Of a stretch of 64,000 bases of DNA, positions 53,354 to 61,667 are shown in pieces. The notes beneath the pieces are model-generated. The model saw only the letters and a list, made by a program, of their open reading frames with translations, was not told where the DNA came from and did no database searches. How positions within the stretch are numbered: the first letter of the stretch is position 1; every line of letters begins with the position of its first letter. The DNA comes from Pedobacter sp. SYP-B3415 (GTDB lineage Bacteria; Bacteroidota; Bacteroidia; Sphingobacteriales; Sphingobacteriaceae), in contig NZ_RXNQ01000007.1 of the NCBI RefSeq assembly GCF_004138205.1, positions 1 through 64,000 of the forward strand, read 5' to 3'. The translations under genes were made by a program, and so were the position numbers.

Positions 53354-54616
53354 ATGCAAACCACAAATAAACCTGCCGCTTTAAGCGGCTATCAGAAACT
53401 TGTCATCTTCATTCTGGCGATGACACAGTTTACAGTCGTGCTTGATTTTATGGTCATGTCGCCCATGGGCGATATCCTGATGAAGTCGCTCAGCCTCAAG
53501 CCCGATCAGTTTGGTCTGGCGGTATCTGCTTATGCATTCAGCGCAGGCGCGTCGGGTTTGCTGACAGCCGGCTTTGCTGACCGTTTTGACCGGAAAAAAC
53601 TGCTGTTATTTTTCTATACGGGTTTTGTGGCCGGCACTGTTTTTTGCGGCCTTGCAGTAAACTATCACCTGCTCATCGCTGCGCGAATCATTACCGGCCT
53701 GTTTGGTGGCGTAATCGGTTCAATTACCCTTGCTATTGTTGCAGACATCTTTAGTCTTGAACAGCGCGGCCGGGTAATGGGTTTTGTGCAGATGGGTTTT
53801 GGCGCCAGCCAGGTATTGGGTATACCGATCGGTCTATATCTGGCTACCGCCTGGGGTTGGCAGGCAACGTTTTTAATGATTGCCGGCCTTGCTGCCCTGA
53901 TCCTTATTCTGATTTTTTTGCGCATGAAGCCGCTTACGCAACATCTGAAGGTGCAGCGTCAAGGCTCCGCCGTCCGGCACCTGCTGCAGACTGTCCTGAA
54001 CAAAGAATATCGCATTGGCTTTACGGCAACTGCGCTGCTGGCCGTAGGCGGTTTCATGATGATGCCATTTAGCAGTGCATTCGCTATAAACAACCTGCAT
54101 GTTACCCATACGCAATTGCCGATGTTATTCATGGTGTCTGGTGTTGCTGCCCTCGTCGTGATGCCGCTGATCGGTAAATTTAGTGATCAGATAGATAAAT
54201 TTCTGCTGTTTTCCATTGCGTCGGTATGGCTTATCATTGTCGTGCTCTTTTATACAAATCTCTCAGTTACCCCGCTCTGGCTGGTTATGGTGTTCAATGT
54301 TACGATGATGATTGGAATTATGAGCAGGATGGTTCCCGCTACGGCCCTTACCAGTGCAGTTCCGGAGATGAAAGACCGGGGTGCATTCATGAGCATCAAC
54401 GCTTCGCTGCAGCAGGTGGCAGGTGGGATCGCCGCTGTTTTTGCCGGTCTGATCGTTAGACAGCAGACGGAAACGAGTCCGTTGGAACACTACGACATCG
54501 TCGGTTACAGTGTGGTAGCCATCTCGATCTTATCAATCTTTCTGATCTACAGGGTAAGCAGGGTAGTGCGCAACCGGCGGGCCCGGGCTGATATACAGAC
54601 CGTTCCGGAAGTTTAG
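53354..54616 (+). CDS. MFS transporter (drug:H+ antiporter type)
   Basis: A 420-residue inner-membrane transporter with about 12 membrane helices. The family segments are visible: FTVVLDFMVMSPMGDIL in helix 1, the loop motif GFADRFDRKKLLLFFYTGF between helices 2 and 3, and RIITGLFGGVIGSITLAIV further on. This matches the DHA1-type efflux pumps and sugar efflux relatives. Co-transcribed with a TetR regulator, it probably exports a toxic compound; the substrate is unknown. Its stop overlaps the convergent DUF3810 gene by 4 bp. Confidence 0.9.
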   Translation: MQTTNKPAALSGYQKLVIFILAMTQFTVVLDFMVMSPMGDILMKSLSLKPDQFGLAVSAYAFSAGASGLLTAGFADRFDRKKLLLFFYTGFVAGTVFCGLAVNYHLLIAARIITGLFGGVIGSITLAIVADIFSLEQRGRVMGFVQMGFGASQVLGIPIGLYLATAWGWQATFLMIAGLAALILILIFLRMKPLTQHLKVQRQGSAVRHLLQTVLNKEYRIGFTATALLAVGGFMMMPFSSAFAINNLHVTHTQLPMLFMVSGVAALVVMPLIGKFSDQIDKFLLFSIASVWLIIVVLFYTNLSVTPLWLVMVFNVTMMIGIMSRMVPATALTSAVPEMKDRGAFMSINASLQQVAGGIAAVFAGLIVRQQTETSPLEHYDIVGYSVVAISILSIFLIYRVSRVVRNRRARADIQTVPEV

Positions 54617-55707
54617 GCTTTCGGCCGGCCTTCTGCCAAAAACGGGCCGTACAGATTCCAAAGCCATACTACGATGTCCTGGTAACTTTTTATCCCTTTC
54701 TTCTGATCGTTGAGTTTAAGAAAACGGTCGAAGGTGGCCGACATATATGTTGACATGGAGCTGTTGTACTGTTCCCAGAAATCGCTTTCCTTTTTAAAAT
54801 CAGCAAGGACATCTGCATGGATCATGGTCTTAAGCTTAAGATAGTTCGGATCTGATTTGAGGGCCATCTCCAAAAGAATATAGCGTAGCGCCTGGTAACA
54901 CGCGGCGTACCGGAAGCGCGGATCGGGACTGTTTACGGCAGTCAGAAACCCAAGCAGATTAGCCTCATCTTCATAAGCAATGCCGGTTTGATGGGCAATC
55001 TCATGACAGGTTACAAAGGGTAGCACAAAGGTCGGTATGGCAGTGTTTACATTGGCTTCACCCGTAAGGGGTGCATAATAACCTTCAACGCCGGTCATGC
55101 TGATAAGCCATGCGCTGGTTACCGGTTTGATGGCGGGATGGTCGTAACGAAAAAGCCTGTTTTTGTTTTCCATCAGCCGGTAGGCTTGAATGGCCCGCCG
55201 GTTCAAATCCTCCCAGGAAAGCTCCGGGAGTTTTTTTACAGCAGATTTAGCTTCGTTGGTTTTTCGCACCATGAAAGCGCCGAGCCGTGCCAGCTCTTCA
55301 GGGCTATAGTCATGATTTGCAATGTGCAGTGCCTGGTAGACGGGCGGCCGGCTGTAATTCAAACCCCAGCTGATTTTGAAAACAAGGTACAGGACAAGGA
55401 CTGTTCTGACTATCCTTATACCGAGAGCTAACCACAGTTGCCTGACCGGATTTCTTTTCAACTTTAATCCTGTTCTGAAAAGTGAAACAAGCAGCCATAC
55501 AATCAGAACAACATAGAGAATATCACCAACGGAAATTCCGATCCAGCCCGTCAGTGTGCGCAATGTATTTGCCACCGGCGGATAAAGCCCATCTACATAG
55601 TAGGCCTGCACCAGGCGGGGCGAGAGGCCGCAGCAATACACAAAGGCGGCAGCCAGAAACAAAACCAGCAGGGCGGCCATGCCCGGGCGCTTCAGCAACG
55701 CAGCCAT
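54613..55707 (-). CDS. DUF3810 membrane protein with peptidase-like HExxH
   Basis: A 364-residue protein with three membrane helices in the first 120 residues (LVLFLAAAFVYCCGL, ISVGDILYVVLIVWLLVSLF, LVLYLVFKISWG). A periplasmic domain of the DUF3810 family follows. FVTCHEIAHQTGIAYEDEANLLGFL contains an HEIAH zinc-binding motif with a downstream acidic ligand, so a metallopeptidase activity is plausible but undemonstrated. It starts 6 bp after the dihydroorotase gene, so the two are co-transcribed, a link not explained by function. Confidence 0.85.
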   Translation of the reverse strand: MAALLKRPGMAALLVLFLAAAFVYCCGLSPRLVQAYYVDGLYPPVANTLRTLTGWIGISVGDILYVVLIVWLLVSLFRTGLKLKRNPVRQLWLALGIRIVRTVLVLYLVFKISWGLNYSRPPVYQALHIANHDYSPEELARLGAFMVRKTNEAKSAVKKLPELSWEDLNRRAIQAYRLMENKNRLFRYDHPAIKPVTSAWLISMTGVEGYYAPLTGEANVNTAIPTFVLPFVTCHEIAHQTGIAYEDEANLLGFLTAVNSPDPRFRYAACYQALRYILLEMALKSDPNYLKLKTMIHADVLADFKKESDFWEQYNSSMSTYMSATFDRFLKLNDQKKGIKSYQDIVVWLWNLYGPFLAEGRPKA

Positions 55708-55713
55708 GAGCGC

Positions 55714-57048
55714 CTAGCGGTTAAATTGTAAACGCATGCCGGTCTCGCTGGTCGTGAACCGTCCCTTATGGTAGGCAAGATTTCCCGAAATAAAGGTGTA
55801 TATAATCGCCGACCGGAAAGTCTGCCCTTCAAACGGAGACCATCCGCACTTATAAAATGTATTTGCCCGGGTAACGCGAACGGGGTCATTCAGATCTGCC
55901 AGCACAAGGTCTGCCCAATAACCTTCGCGTAAGAAACCGCGACGGTCAATATTGAAGCAGGTGGCTACGTTATGAGCACTTTTCTGCACAATGTCTTCGA
56001 GTGTCATTTTTCCCTGGTGATAGAGTTCAAGCAGCGCGGAAAGAGCATGTTGTACAAGGGGCCCACCAGACGGTGCCTGCGCGTATGGCTGGTTTTTTTC
56101 TTCAATGGTATGCGGGGCGTGGTCGGTTGCCACAACGTCAATGTGGTTGTCAAGCAGCCCGCGGAGAATGGCAGAGCGGTCATTGGCGGTCTTCACAGCC
56201 GGGTTCCACTTGATGAAGTTGCCTTTTTCTGCATAATCCGCATCGCTGAACCAAAGGTGATGTACACAAGCTTCTGCTGTGATGCGCTTGTCCTGCAGCG
56301 GCGTAGCTGAATCAAAAAGTCCGATCTCCTTCGCCGTCGAGATATGGAGAATATGCAGTCTTGTATTGTATTGTTTTGCAAGGGCAACCGCCAGTGAAGA
56401 TGATTTATAACATGCTTCGGCGCTGCGGATAAGGGGATGCATATCAATTGTGAGGGCTTCGCCATACTGCCCTTTGAAAGCCGCGAGGTTATTGCGAATG
56501 GTGAGTTCGTCTTCGCAATGTGTGGCAACAAGTATCGGGGCCTTGCTGAAAATATTCTCGAGCGTCTTTTCGTTATCAACGAGCATGTTTCCGGTTGATG
56601 AGCCCATAAATACCTTTATGCCACATACGTTTTTCGGATCGGTGCGTAATACTTCATCAAGGTTATCATTCGAAGCACCCATATAGAAAGAATAGTTGGC
56701 GAGGGAGGTCTCTGCGGCGATGTTGTATTTCTCGGCGAGAAGATCCTGGCTGAGCGTATTGGGAACGGTATTGGGCATCTCCATGAAAGAGGTAATACCT
56801 CCGGCTACGGCAGCCATACTCTCGGTAAAGATATCGGCTTTGTGAGTCAATCCCGGCTCGCGGAAATGCACCTGATCATCGATCATTCCCGGAAGCAGAT
56901 GCAGGCCTTCAGCATTGATCTCTGCAGCCCCATCGGCAGAAAGGTTTTCACCGATCTTGTCGATCAGTCCGTCTTTTATCAGTACATCAGCTATAAATTG
57001 CCTGCCTTCGTTTACAAGTGTGGCGCCTTTGATCAGGGTTGTGTTCAT
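55714..57048 (-). CDS. pyrC: dihydroorotase
   Basis: A 444-residue amidohydrolase of the multifunctional-complex type (class I, AllB/PyrC-like), converting carbamoyl aspartate and dihydroorotate in pyrimidine synthesis. The metal motif appears as DDQVHFREPGLTHK (D.H in place of the usual DxHxH), with later ligands in HCEDE, HILHIST and the ATDHAPHT block. The usual GxxDxHVHxR reads GMIDDQVHFRE, so the first His of the pair is Gln here, seen in several Bacteroidota members. pyrR-pyrB lie at 16709-18191, so pyr genes are scattered. The promoter was not clearly seen. Confidence 0.9.
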   Translation of the reverse strand: MNTTLIKGATLVNEGRQFIADVLIKDGLIDKIGENLSADGAAEINAEGLHLLPGMIDDQVHFREPGLTHKADIFTESMAAVAGGITSFMEMPNTVPNTLSQDLLAEKYNIAAETSLANYSFYMGASNDNLDEVLRTDPKNVCGIKVFMGSSTGNMLVDNEKTLENIFSKAPILVATHCEDELTIRNNLAAFKGQYGEALTIDMHPLIRSAEACYKSSSLAVALAKQYNTRLHILHISTAKEIGLFDSATPLQDKRITAEACVHHLWFSDADYAEKGNFIKWNPAVKTANDRSAILRGLLDNHIDVVATDHAPHTIEEKNQPYAQAPSGGPLVQHALSALLELYHQGKMTLEDIVQKSAHNVATCFNIDRRGFLREGYWADLVLADLNDPVRVTRANTFYKCGWSPFEGQTFRSAIIYTFISGNLAYHKGRFTTSETGMRLQFNR

Positions 57049-57154
57049 GCTTCAAAGCTAGGATTAAATGCACATTTTAGCAATCGTTGGTATGCTAATC
57101 TGATACAGGACAGTGCTTATAGCTGCGTGCAGACCAGAGCTAAACACAAATCCG

Positions 57155-57162
57155 TATCTTTG
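57155..57162 (+). promoter_or_regulatory. -7 promoter element of the DEAD-box helicase operon
   Basis: TATCTTTG is a perfect match, five bases before the ATG at 57168. Confidence 0.68.
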
Positions 57163-57167
57163 CCGCC

Positions 57168-58502
57168 ATGTCAAAGAGTTTCGAAGAATTCAAACTGAAC
57201 CGCCAGATCCTGAATGCGGTTGCCGATGCCGGTTATGAGGTTGCAACACCTATACAGGAGAAAGCCATCGGCCCTGTGCTGTCCGGTCAGGATATTTTCG
57301 GAATTGCGGAAACCGGCACAGGTAAAACAGCGGCATATGTTTTACCGATGCTCATGAAGCTAAAATACGCGCAGGAAACCGCACCAAGGGCCCTCATTCT
57401 GGCGCCTACGCGGGAACTGGCCATGCAGATCGAGGAACAGGTACGTGTGTTTGCCAAGTACACAGACCTGCGCAGTCTCGTGATTTATGGTGGTATTGGG
57501 CCAAAGGTACAAACAGAAGCCATAGCCAGGGGTGTGGATATCCTGGTTGCCACACCGGGCCGCTTCCTGGATATTTACCTTGCGGGCAAGGTCGATACAA
57601 AAAACCTGAAATTCCTGGTGCTTGATGAGGCTGATAAAATGATGGATATGGGCTTTATCGGCTCGATCCATCGCATCCTGGAGGTAGTTCCGAGAAAACG
57701 GCAAAACCTGCTTTTTTCGGCTACAATGAGCGACCTGGTGCAGAAGATTGCCGGTGATTTTCTTAAGTTTCCTACCTATATCGAGGTAGCCCCGCAGGCC
57801 ACGCCGGCATCTAACGTTTCGCAGAAGCTTTATTACGTTCCGAACTTCAAAACCAAGATCAACCTGCTGCAGCAGCTGCTGCGTAACGACGAGGACTTTA
57901 ACCGCCTCATCATATTCTGCAAAACCAAGACGGTAGCAGATAATATTTTCAGTTTCATCGAAAGGCGTTTTGGTACAGATGCCGTTCGGGTCATTCATGC
58001 CAACAAAGGTCAGAATACGCGAATCAACTCGATTAACGATTTCCGGGAGGGCGCCATCCGCGTGCTTGTGGCTACCGATGTTGCCGCAAGGGGAATTGAT
58101 GTAAGTAATGTGAGTCACGTTATTAATTTTGATGTGCCCATCATTATCGAAGATTACGTGCACCGCATTGGCCGCACCGGAAGGGCGTTCGCCAAAGGTG
58201 ATGCACTGACGTTCTGTACTGAAGCTGAAAAATATTACATTAAAAAGATCGAGCAGCTTATCCGCCAGCAGATACCTGTTGAACCCATGCCGGAAGGTGT
58301 TTTTGTGGAAGAAACGCCCTTTGATGAACGCCAGGCAATGGCCCGCGAAATAGATGCACAAAAGCGTAAGGAAGATCCGGATTTTAAAGGTGCTTTCCAT
58401 GAAAAGAAACATGCCAACACCCAGCAGAAAAAGCCTGTAAATACCGGTAAACCAAAGCTCAAGCATAAAAATAAACGTTTTGACAAGCCGAAAAACCGAT
58501 GA
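57168..58502 (+). CDS. DEAD-box RNA helicase (RhlE-like)
   Basis: A 444-residue RNA helicase. All motifs are visible: Q motif (FKLNRQILNAVADAGYEVATPIQ), Walker A AETGTGKTAAY, APTRELAMQI, DEAD in LVLDEADKMMDMGF, SAT in FSATMSD, and the C-terminal ATDVAARGIDV and HRIGRTGRA. The last 60 residues are basic and rich in Lys, a typical RNA-binding tail. It is involved in ribosome assembly or RNA decay in the cytosol, closest to the RhlE type by length. It overlaps the next gene by 4 bp. Confidence 0.95.
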   Translation: MSKSFEEFKLNRQILNAVADAGYEVATPIQEKAIGPVLSGQDIFGIAETGTGKTAAYVLPMLMKLKYAQETAPRALILAPTRELAMQIEEQVRVFAKYTDLRSLVIYGGIGPKVQTEAIARGVDILVATPGRFLDIYLAGKVDTKNLKFLVLDEADKMMDMGFIGSIHRILEVVPRKRQNLLFSATMSDLVQKIAGDFLKFPTYIEVAPQATPASNVSQKLYYVPNFKTKINLLQQLLRNDEDFNRLIIFCKTKTVADNIFSFIERRFGTDAVRVIHANKGQNTRINSINDFREGAIRVLVATDVAARGIDVSNVSHVINFDVPIIIEDYVHRIGRTGRAFAKGDALTFCTEAEKYYIKKIEQLIRQQIPVEPMPEGVFVEETPFDERQAMAREIDAQKRKEDPDFKGAFHEKKHANTQQKKPVNTGKPKLKHKNKRFDKPKNR

Positions 58503-58750
58503 AGGTAAGCCCGTTCAATATCCTGGCGGCGGCGCTGATCGTATTTGCAGGCTGGAGCCTTTTCGAAGGCAGGTCCGGTGAGTTTAGCCTGTTACGTGGT
58601 GCATTACTTCTACTCTTGCTGTTCGTGTTTTTTATTGTAGATCTGGTATTCAGGCAACGGGTATCGTCGGCAAAAAGATTGTGGATTATTGAAATTTCAT
58701 TGATAATTTTGGCAATCATATTTATTCTCATATTTAACGCCGGCTGGTAG
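58499..58750 (+). CDS. small integral membrane protein
   Basis: An 83-residue protein with three hydrophobic segments: ILAAALIVFAGWSLF, GALLLLLLFVFFIVDLVF and IIEISLIILAIIFILIF. No family is recognised. It overlaps the helicase gene by 4 bp (ATGA) and is followed after 14 bp by gldC, so it is part of that transcript. Function unknown. Confidence 0.78.
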   Translation: MKVSPFNILAAALIVFAGWSLFEGRSGEFSLLRGALLLLLLFVFFIVDLVFRQRVSSAKRLWIIEISLIILAIIFILIFNAGW

Positions 58751-58764
58751 CCGGTTCAAACTCA

Positions 58765-59097
58765 ATGAAAACAGCAGAAGTAAAAGTTACCGTAGAGCTC
58801 GACGCGCACAACCTACCTGAAACCATAACCTGGGAAAGCACCGATGCAAAGACCAGTGATAAGGTGCCGGTAAAAGCAATGTTCATGGCGCTATGGGACC
58901 ATAATTATAAAAACTCGATGCGGCTGGACCTCTGGACTAAAGATATGCCGGTAGATGAAATGAAACGTTTTTTTTATGAAACGCTGCAGACACTTGGTGA
59001 CTCTTTTTTGAAAGCTACAGGCGAGAAAAATATTGTAGAGGATTTGCGCGATTATTGTGCGCATTTCGCCGATAAGATGAACATTGAACAGAAATAA
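58765..59097 (+). CDS. gldC: gliding motility protein GldC
   Basis: A 110-residue cytosolic protein matching GldC over its whole length: VTVELDAHNLPETITWESTDA, VKAMFMALWDHNYKNSMRLDLWTKDMPVDEMKRFF and the C-terminal LRDYCAHFADKM. GldC is needed for efficient gliding in Flavobacterium johnsoniae but is also kept in species that do not glide. Its partner GldB and the other gld/spr genes are not in this window, so motility cannot be inferred from it. A 4-TM protein gene follows after 2 bp. Confidence 0.88.
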   Translation: MKTAEVKVTVELDAHNLPETITWESTDAKTSDKVPVKAMFMALWDHNYKNSMRLDLWTKDMPVDEMKRFFYETLQTLGDSFLKATGEKNIVEDLRDYCAHFADKMNIEQK

Positions 59098-59099
59098 AT

Positions 59100-59516
59100 A
59101 TGCTGACACTCTATAAGTTCCGCGCTTTTCTCGGTCTGATTCTCTGTTTAATTGCAGGATTCTGTCCGTTTCTGAAGGTTCCTGTTAAAGGCAACTGGAA
59201 TCTTTACCAGTCAGACCCAAGGCTTTTTTTTATCACGTACACCATCATTGCGCTTGGTGTCTTTGCAGTAGTAATCCGTAAGGCCGGTTTTTTCCGTTTT
59301 ACTGCCTGGGTGCATTTTATATGGTTCATATTGGCTGCGGCGGCAGTCTGGTTTAAATCAAACCATTATTTCAATTTCGGGTTTGCCGACCGGTTACTGG
59401 CAAAGACCATTCATTACCAATGGGGTTGGATTGTATGGCTGGTAGGCGTGCTGTTTATGTTATTCAGCGTACAACGCGGACGCAACCTCGGTAACCAGGT
59501 GCCGCAAAACGTATAG
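59100..59516 (+). CDS. four-helix membrane protein of unknown function
   Basis: A 138-residue protein with four membrane helices: FLGLILCLIAGFCPFL, FFITYTIIALGVFAVVI, FTAWVHFIWFILAAAAVWF and WGWIVWLVGVLFMLFS. No family was recognised with confidence. It starts 2 bp after gldC and ends the helicase operon. Its 3' end overlaps a doubtful minus-strand frame (59460-59741). Confidence 0.75.
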   Translation: MLTLYKFRAFLGLILCLIAGFCPFLKVPVKGNWNLYQSDPRLFFITYTIIALGVFAVVIRKAGFFRFTAWVHFIWFILAAAAVWFKSNHYFNFGFADRLLAKTIHYQWGWIVWLVGVLFMLFSVQRGRNLGNQVPQNV

Positions 59517-59741
59517 GCATTTTGGACCAGCCGCTTCCGGGTATGGCGGCACCTGAAACGGGTTTGTACCAGCTCTTTTGGGCCGCCTGTAATGCTTTAT
59601 TGCCGTCAAGTTCAAGCATGCCCAGCCTGACTTTTTTGTAGTGTTCCACCCCGTGTTCGCGCATGACCGCCCGGAATGGCAGCCAGCATAAAAACGTGCA
59701 ATGCTGCGCTGCGCTGAAACAGCTTCAGTAAGTGTATCCAT
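59517..59741 (-). pseudogene. possible frameshifted small gene downstream of ogt
   Basis: An ATG (59741) lies one base after the ogt stop. Its frame begins MDTLTEAVSAQRSIARFYAG, then turns into Cys- and Trp-rich sequence that looks non-coding. A neighbouring frame on the same strand (from 59664) reads MREHGVEHYKKVRLGMLELD and on, with a far more protein-like composition. Joining the two would need a frameshift near 59680. This suggests a decayed or mis-sequenced short gene co-transcribed with ogt. No family recognised; both frames run into the convergent 4-TM gene. Confidence 0.25.
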
Positions 59742-59742
59742 C

Positions 59743-60228
59743 TTAAAACTTTAATGTGCTTTGACCCGTTCCTGCAACATCGCGTTCATGCTGCAGCAGC
59801 CACTTTTTACGCCAGAGTCCGGCCGCAAAGCCGACAAGCTTTCCATCACTTCCGATTACCCGGTGACAGGGCACAGCAATGATCACATTGTTCTTTCCGT
59901 TCGCAGCCGCCATGGCCCGGATGGCGAGCGGTCGGTCTGCCGAAAAACGAGCATACGAGATCGTTTCCGCATAGGGAATTTCGCGGAGCTGATTCCATAC
60001 TGACTTCTGGAAACCGGTGCCAGGTTGGTCTACCGGGAACGTGAAACTTCTCAGTGATCCGTCAAAGTATGCACGGAATTCTGATGCTGCCCTGGCTGAA
60101 AGCTCATTTTCAGTAAATCCTGTCAGGTCGTGATCTGCGAAACTGGCCTTATAGACGTATGTTTCAGTGGCAAAAATGTGCAGGGGTCCGATGGGCGACC
60201 CATAAAGGGATGCGTATGTATTTATCAT
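59743..60228 (-). CDS. ogt: methylated-DNA-[protein]-cysteine S-methyltransferase
   Basis: A 161-residue suicide DNA repair protein that takes methyl groups from O6-methylguanine (and O4-methylthymine) onto its own cysteine. The active site VPCHRVIGSDGKLVGFAAGLWRKKWLL is complete, with the PCHRV cysteine. The preceding helix-turn-helix region (FQKSVWNQLREIPYAETISYA) is also typical. The length fits a stand-alone Ogt, not Ada. It is divergent from ccmB, with 83 bp between start codons. Confidence 0.95.
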   Translation of the reverse strand: MINTYASLYGSPIGPLHIFATETYVYKASFADHDLTGFTENELSARAASEFRAYFDGSLRSFTFPVDQPGTGFQKSVWNQLREIPYAETISYARFSADRPLAIRAMAAANGKNNVIIAVPCHRVIGSDGKLVGFAAGLWRKKWLLQHERDVAGTGQSTLKF

Positions 60229-60297
60229 CAGAAAACAATATTCGGTATTGGATCAGTATAAACAGAGGGTTCTCACTCAAAAATACACATAAACAAT

Positions 60298-60305
60298 TAC
60301 CTTTG
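60298..60305 (+). promoter_or_regulatory. -7 promoter element of ccmB
   Basis: TACCTTTG is a perfect match, six bases before the ATG at 60312. Confidence 0.65.
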
Positions 60306-60311
60306 CCGGCT

Positions 60312-60974
60312 ATGCAACTGGCAACACAGGTAAAAGAGTTGGTTCGTAAAGAAATGATACTTGAATGGCGATCAAAATATGCCATTAACGGCATCCTGCT
60401 CTATGTGGTGTCAACGGTTTTTGTATGTTTTTTGTCTTTTGTAAGTATTCCTGATAAGATCACCTGGAATGCACTTTTTTGGATCATCATGCTTTTCGGA
60501 TCAATAAACGGTGTTTCCCGCAGTTTTTTGCAGGAAAGCAGGGGTCAGCAGCTCTATAGTTACTTTCTGACAAGCCCGGCGGCCATTCTGCTGTCAAAGA
60601 TGATTTATAACGTGGCGCTGATGATGTTCCTTACCTTGGTGGCGCTTGGTTTTTATACCCTGGTTTTTCATTATGTGCCTGGAGACCTGCTGATGTTCCT
60701 GGTTGCGGTGCTGCTTGGCAGTCTCAGTTTCTCAACGATTTTTACGATGGTATCGGCTATCGCATCAAAGGCAGGCAACGGCGGCATGTTGATGGCTATA
60801 CTCAGTTTTCCGGTCATTGTTCCGGTGCTCATCATGCTGATCAAACTTGCAAAAAATGCCATTGATGGCCTTGACAGGGCCGTCAGCATGGACGAAGTGT
60901 CTATCCTGGTGGTCATAAATGTACTTGCCGTTAGCGTCTCTTTACTGTTATTTCCCTACCTTTACCGCGATTAA
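60312..60974 (+). CDS. ccmB: heme exporter protein CcmB
   Basis: A 220-residue polytopic membrane protein of cytochrome c maturation, the membrane part of the CcmAB ABC complex. Six hydrophobic segments are visible. The N-terminal VKELVRKEMILEWRSKYAINGILLYVVS and the segment SRSFLQESRGQQLYSYFLTSP are family hallmarks. The ATG at 60312 was chosen from family length and the -7 element; the open frame extends further upstream, into ogt. ccmC follows after 12 bp. ccmA is not found in the window, so the ATPase must be encoded elsewhere. Confidence 0.93.
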   Translation: MQLATQVKELVRKEMILEWRSKYAINGILLYVVSTVFVCFLSFVSIPDKITWNALFWIIMLFGSINGVSRSFLQESRGQQLYSYFLTSPAAILLSKMIYNVALMMFLTLVALGFYTLVFHYVPGDLLMFLVAVLLGSLSFSTIFTMVSAIASKAGNGGMLMAILSFPVIVPVLIMLIKLAKNAIDGLDRAVSMDEVSILVVINVLAVSVSLLLFPYLYRD

Positions 60975-60986
60975 TTTCAATACTAT

Positions 60987-61646
60987 ATGTACAGATCCTG
61001 GTGGAAAATTCTTGCAGTCATTCTCGTCATCTATTCGACGGTAGCAGGTTTCCTGATGCCGGTTCCGCGACTGGCCATACTGAATGAGACAATCCGGAAC
61101 CTGTATTTTCATGTACCCATGTGGTTTGCAATGATCGTTTTATTCAGTATCTCGGTTTGGTACAGTGTGAGGTTTCTCTCTACGGGCGCCGAATCTGACG
61201 ATGTCAGGGCGGTAGAAAGCGCTAATGCAGGGATTGTTTTTGGTTTGCTAGGGCTAATTACCGGTGCCTTATGGGCTGGCTATACCTGGGGCGAATTCTG
61301 GAGCTTTGATCCAAAGCAGAACTTTGCTGCTATCGCCGTTCTGCTGTACTTCGCCTACTTTGTTCTTCGAAATGCAATTGATGAAGAGCAAAAGCGCGGA
61401 AAAATATCAGCTATTTACAACATTTTTGCCTTCCCGATGATGGTCGTGCTGCTTTTTGTCTTGCCACGTTTGCAGGACTCGCTGCATCCCGGCAACGGTG
61501 GCAACCCGGGATTTAACAGTTATGATCTTGACAGCCGGATGCGGGCAGTCTTTTATCCGGCCTGCCTGGGCTGGATCCTGGTCGGTTACTGGGTATACAG
61601 CCTGCGCTTCAGACTGCGTATCCTGGAAAACAAAAACATTCATTAA
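60987..61646 (+). CDS. ccmC: heme exporter / heme-handling protein CcmC
   Basis: A 219-residue polytopic membrane protein that, with CcmD, presents heme to CcmE in the periplasm. The tryptophan-rich heme motif is visible as WGEFWSFDPKQNFAAIA. Conserved histidines lie in LYFHVPMWF (first periplasmic loop) and in DSLHPGN (third loop). It lies between ccmB and ccmD, with 12 and 21 bp gaps. Confidence 0.94.
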   Translation: MYRSWWKILAVILVIYSTVAGFLMPVPRLAILNETIRNLYFHVPMWFAMIVLFSISVWYSVRFLSTGAESDDVRAVESANAGIVFGLLGLITGALWAGYTWGEFWSFDPKQNFAAIAVLLYFAYFVLRNAIDEEQKRGKISAIYNIFAFPMMVVLLFVLPRLQDSLHPGNGGNPGFNSYDLDSRMRAVFYPACLGWILVGYWVYSLRFRLRILENKNIH

Positions 61647-61667
61647 AAATAATAGAAGAAGAAACTC

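Noticed and set aside
57360-58466. 368-codon minus-strand open frame
   Set aside because: Antisense shadow of the DEAD-box helicase, which has every motif.
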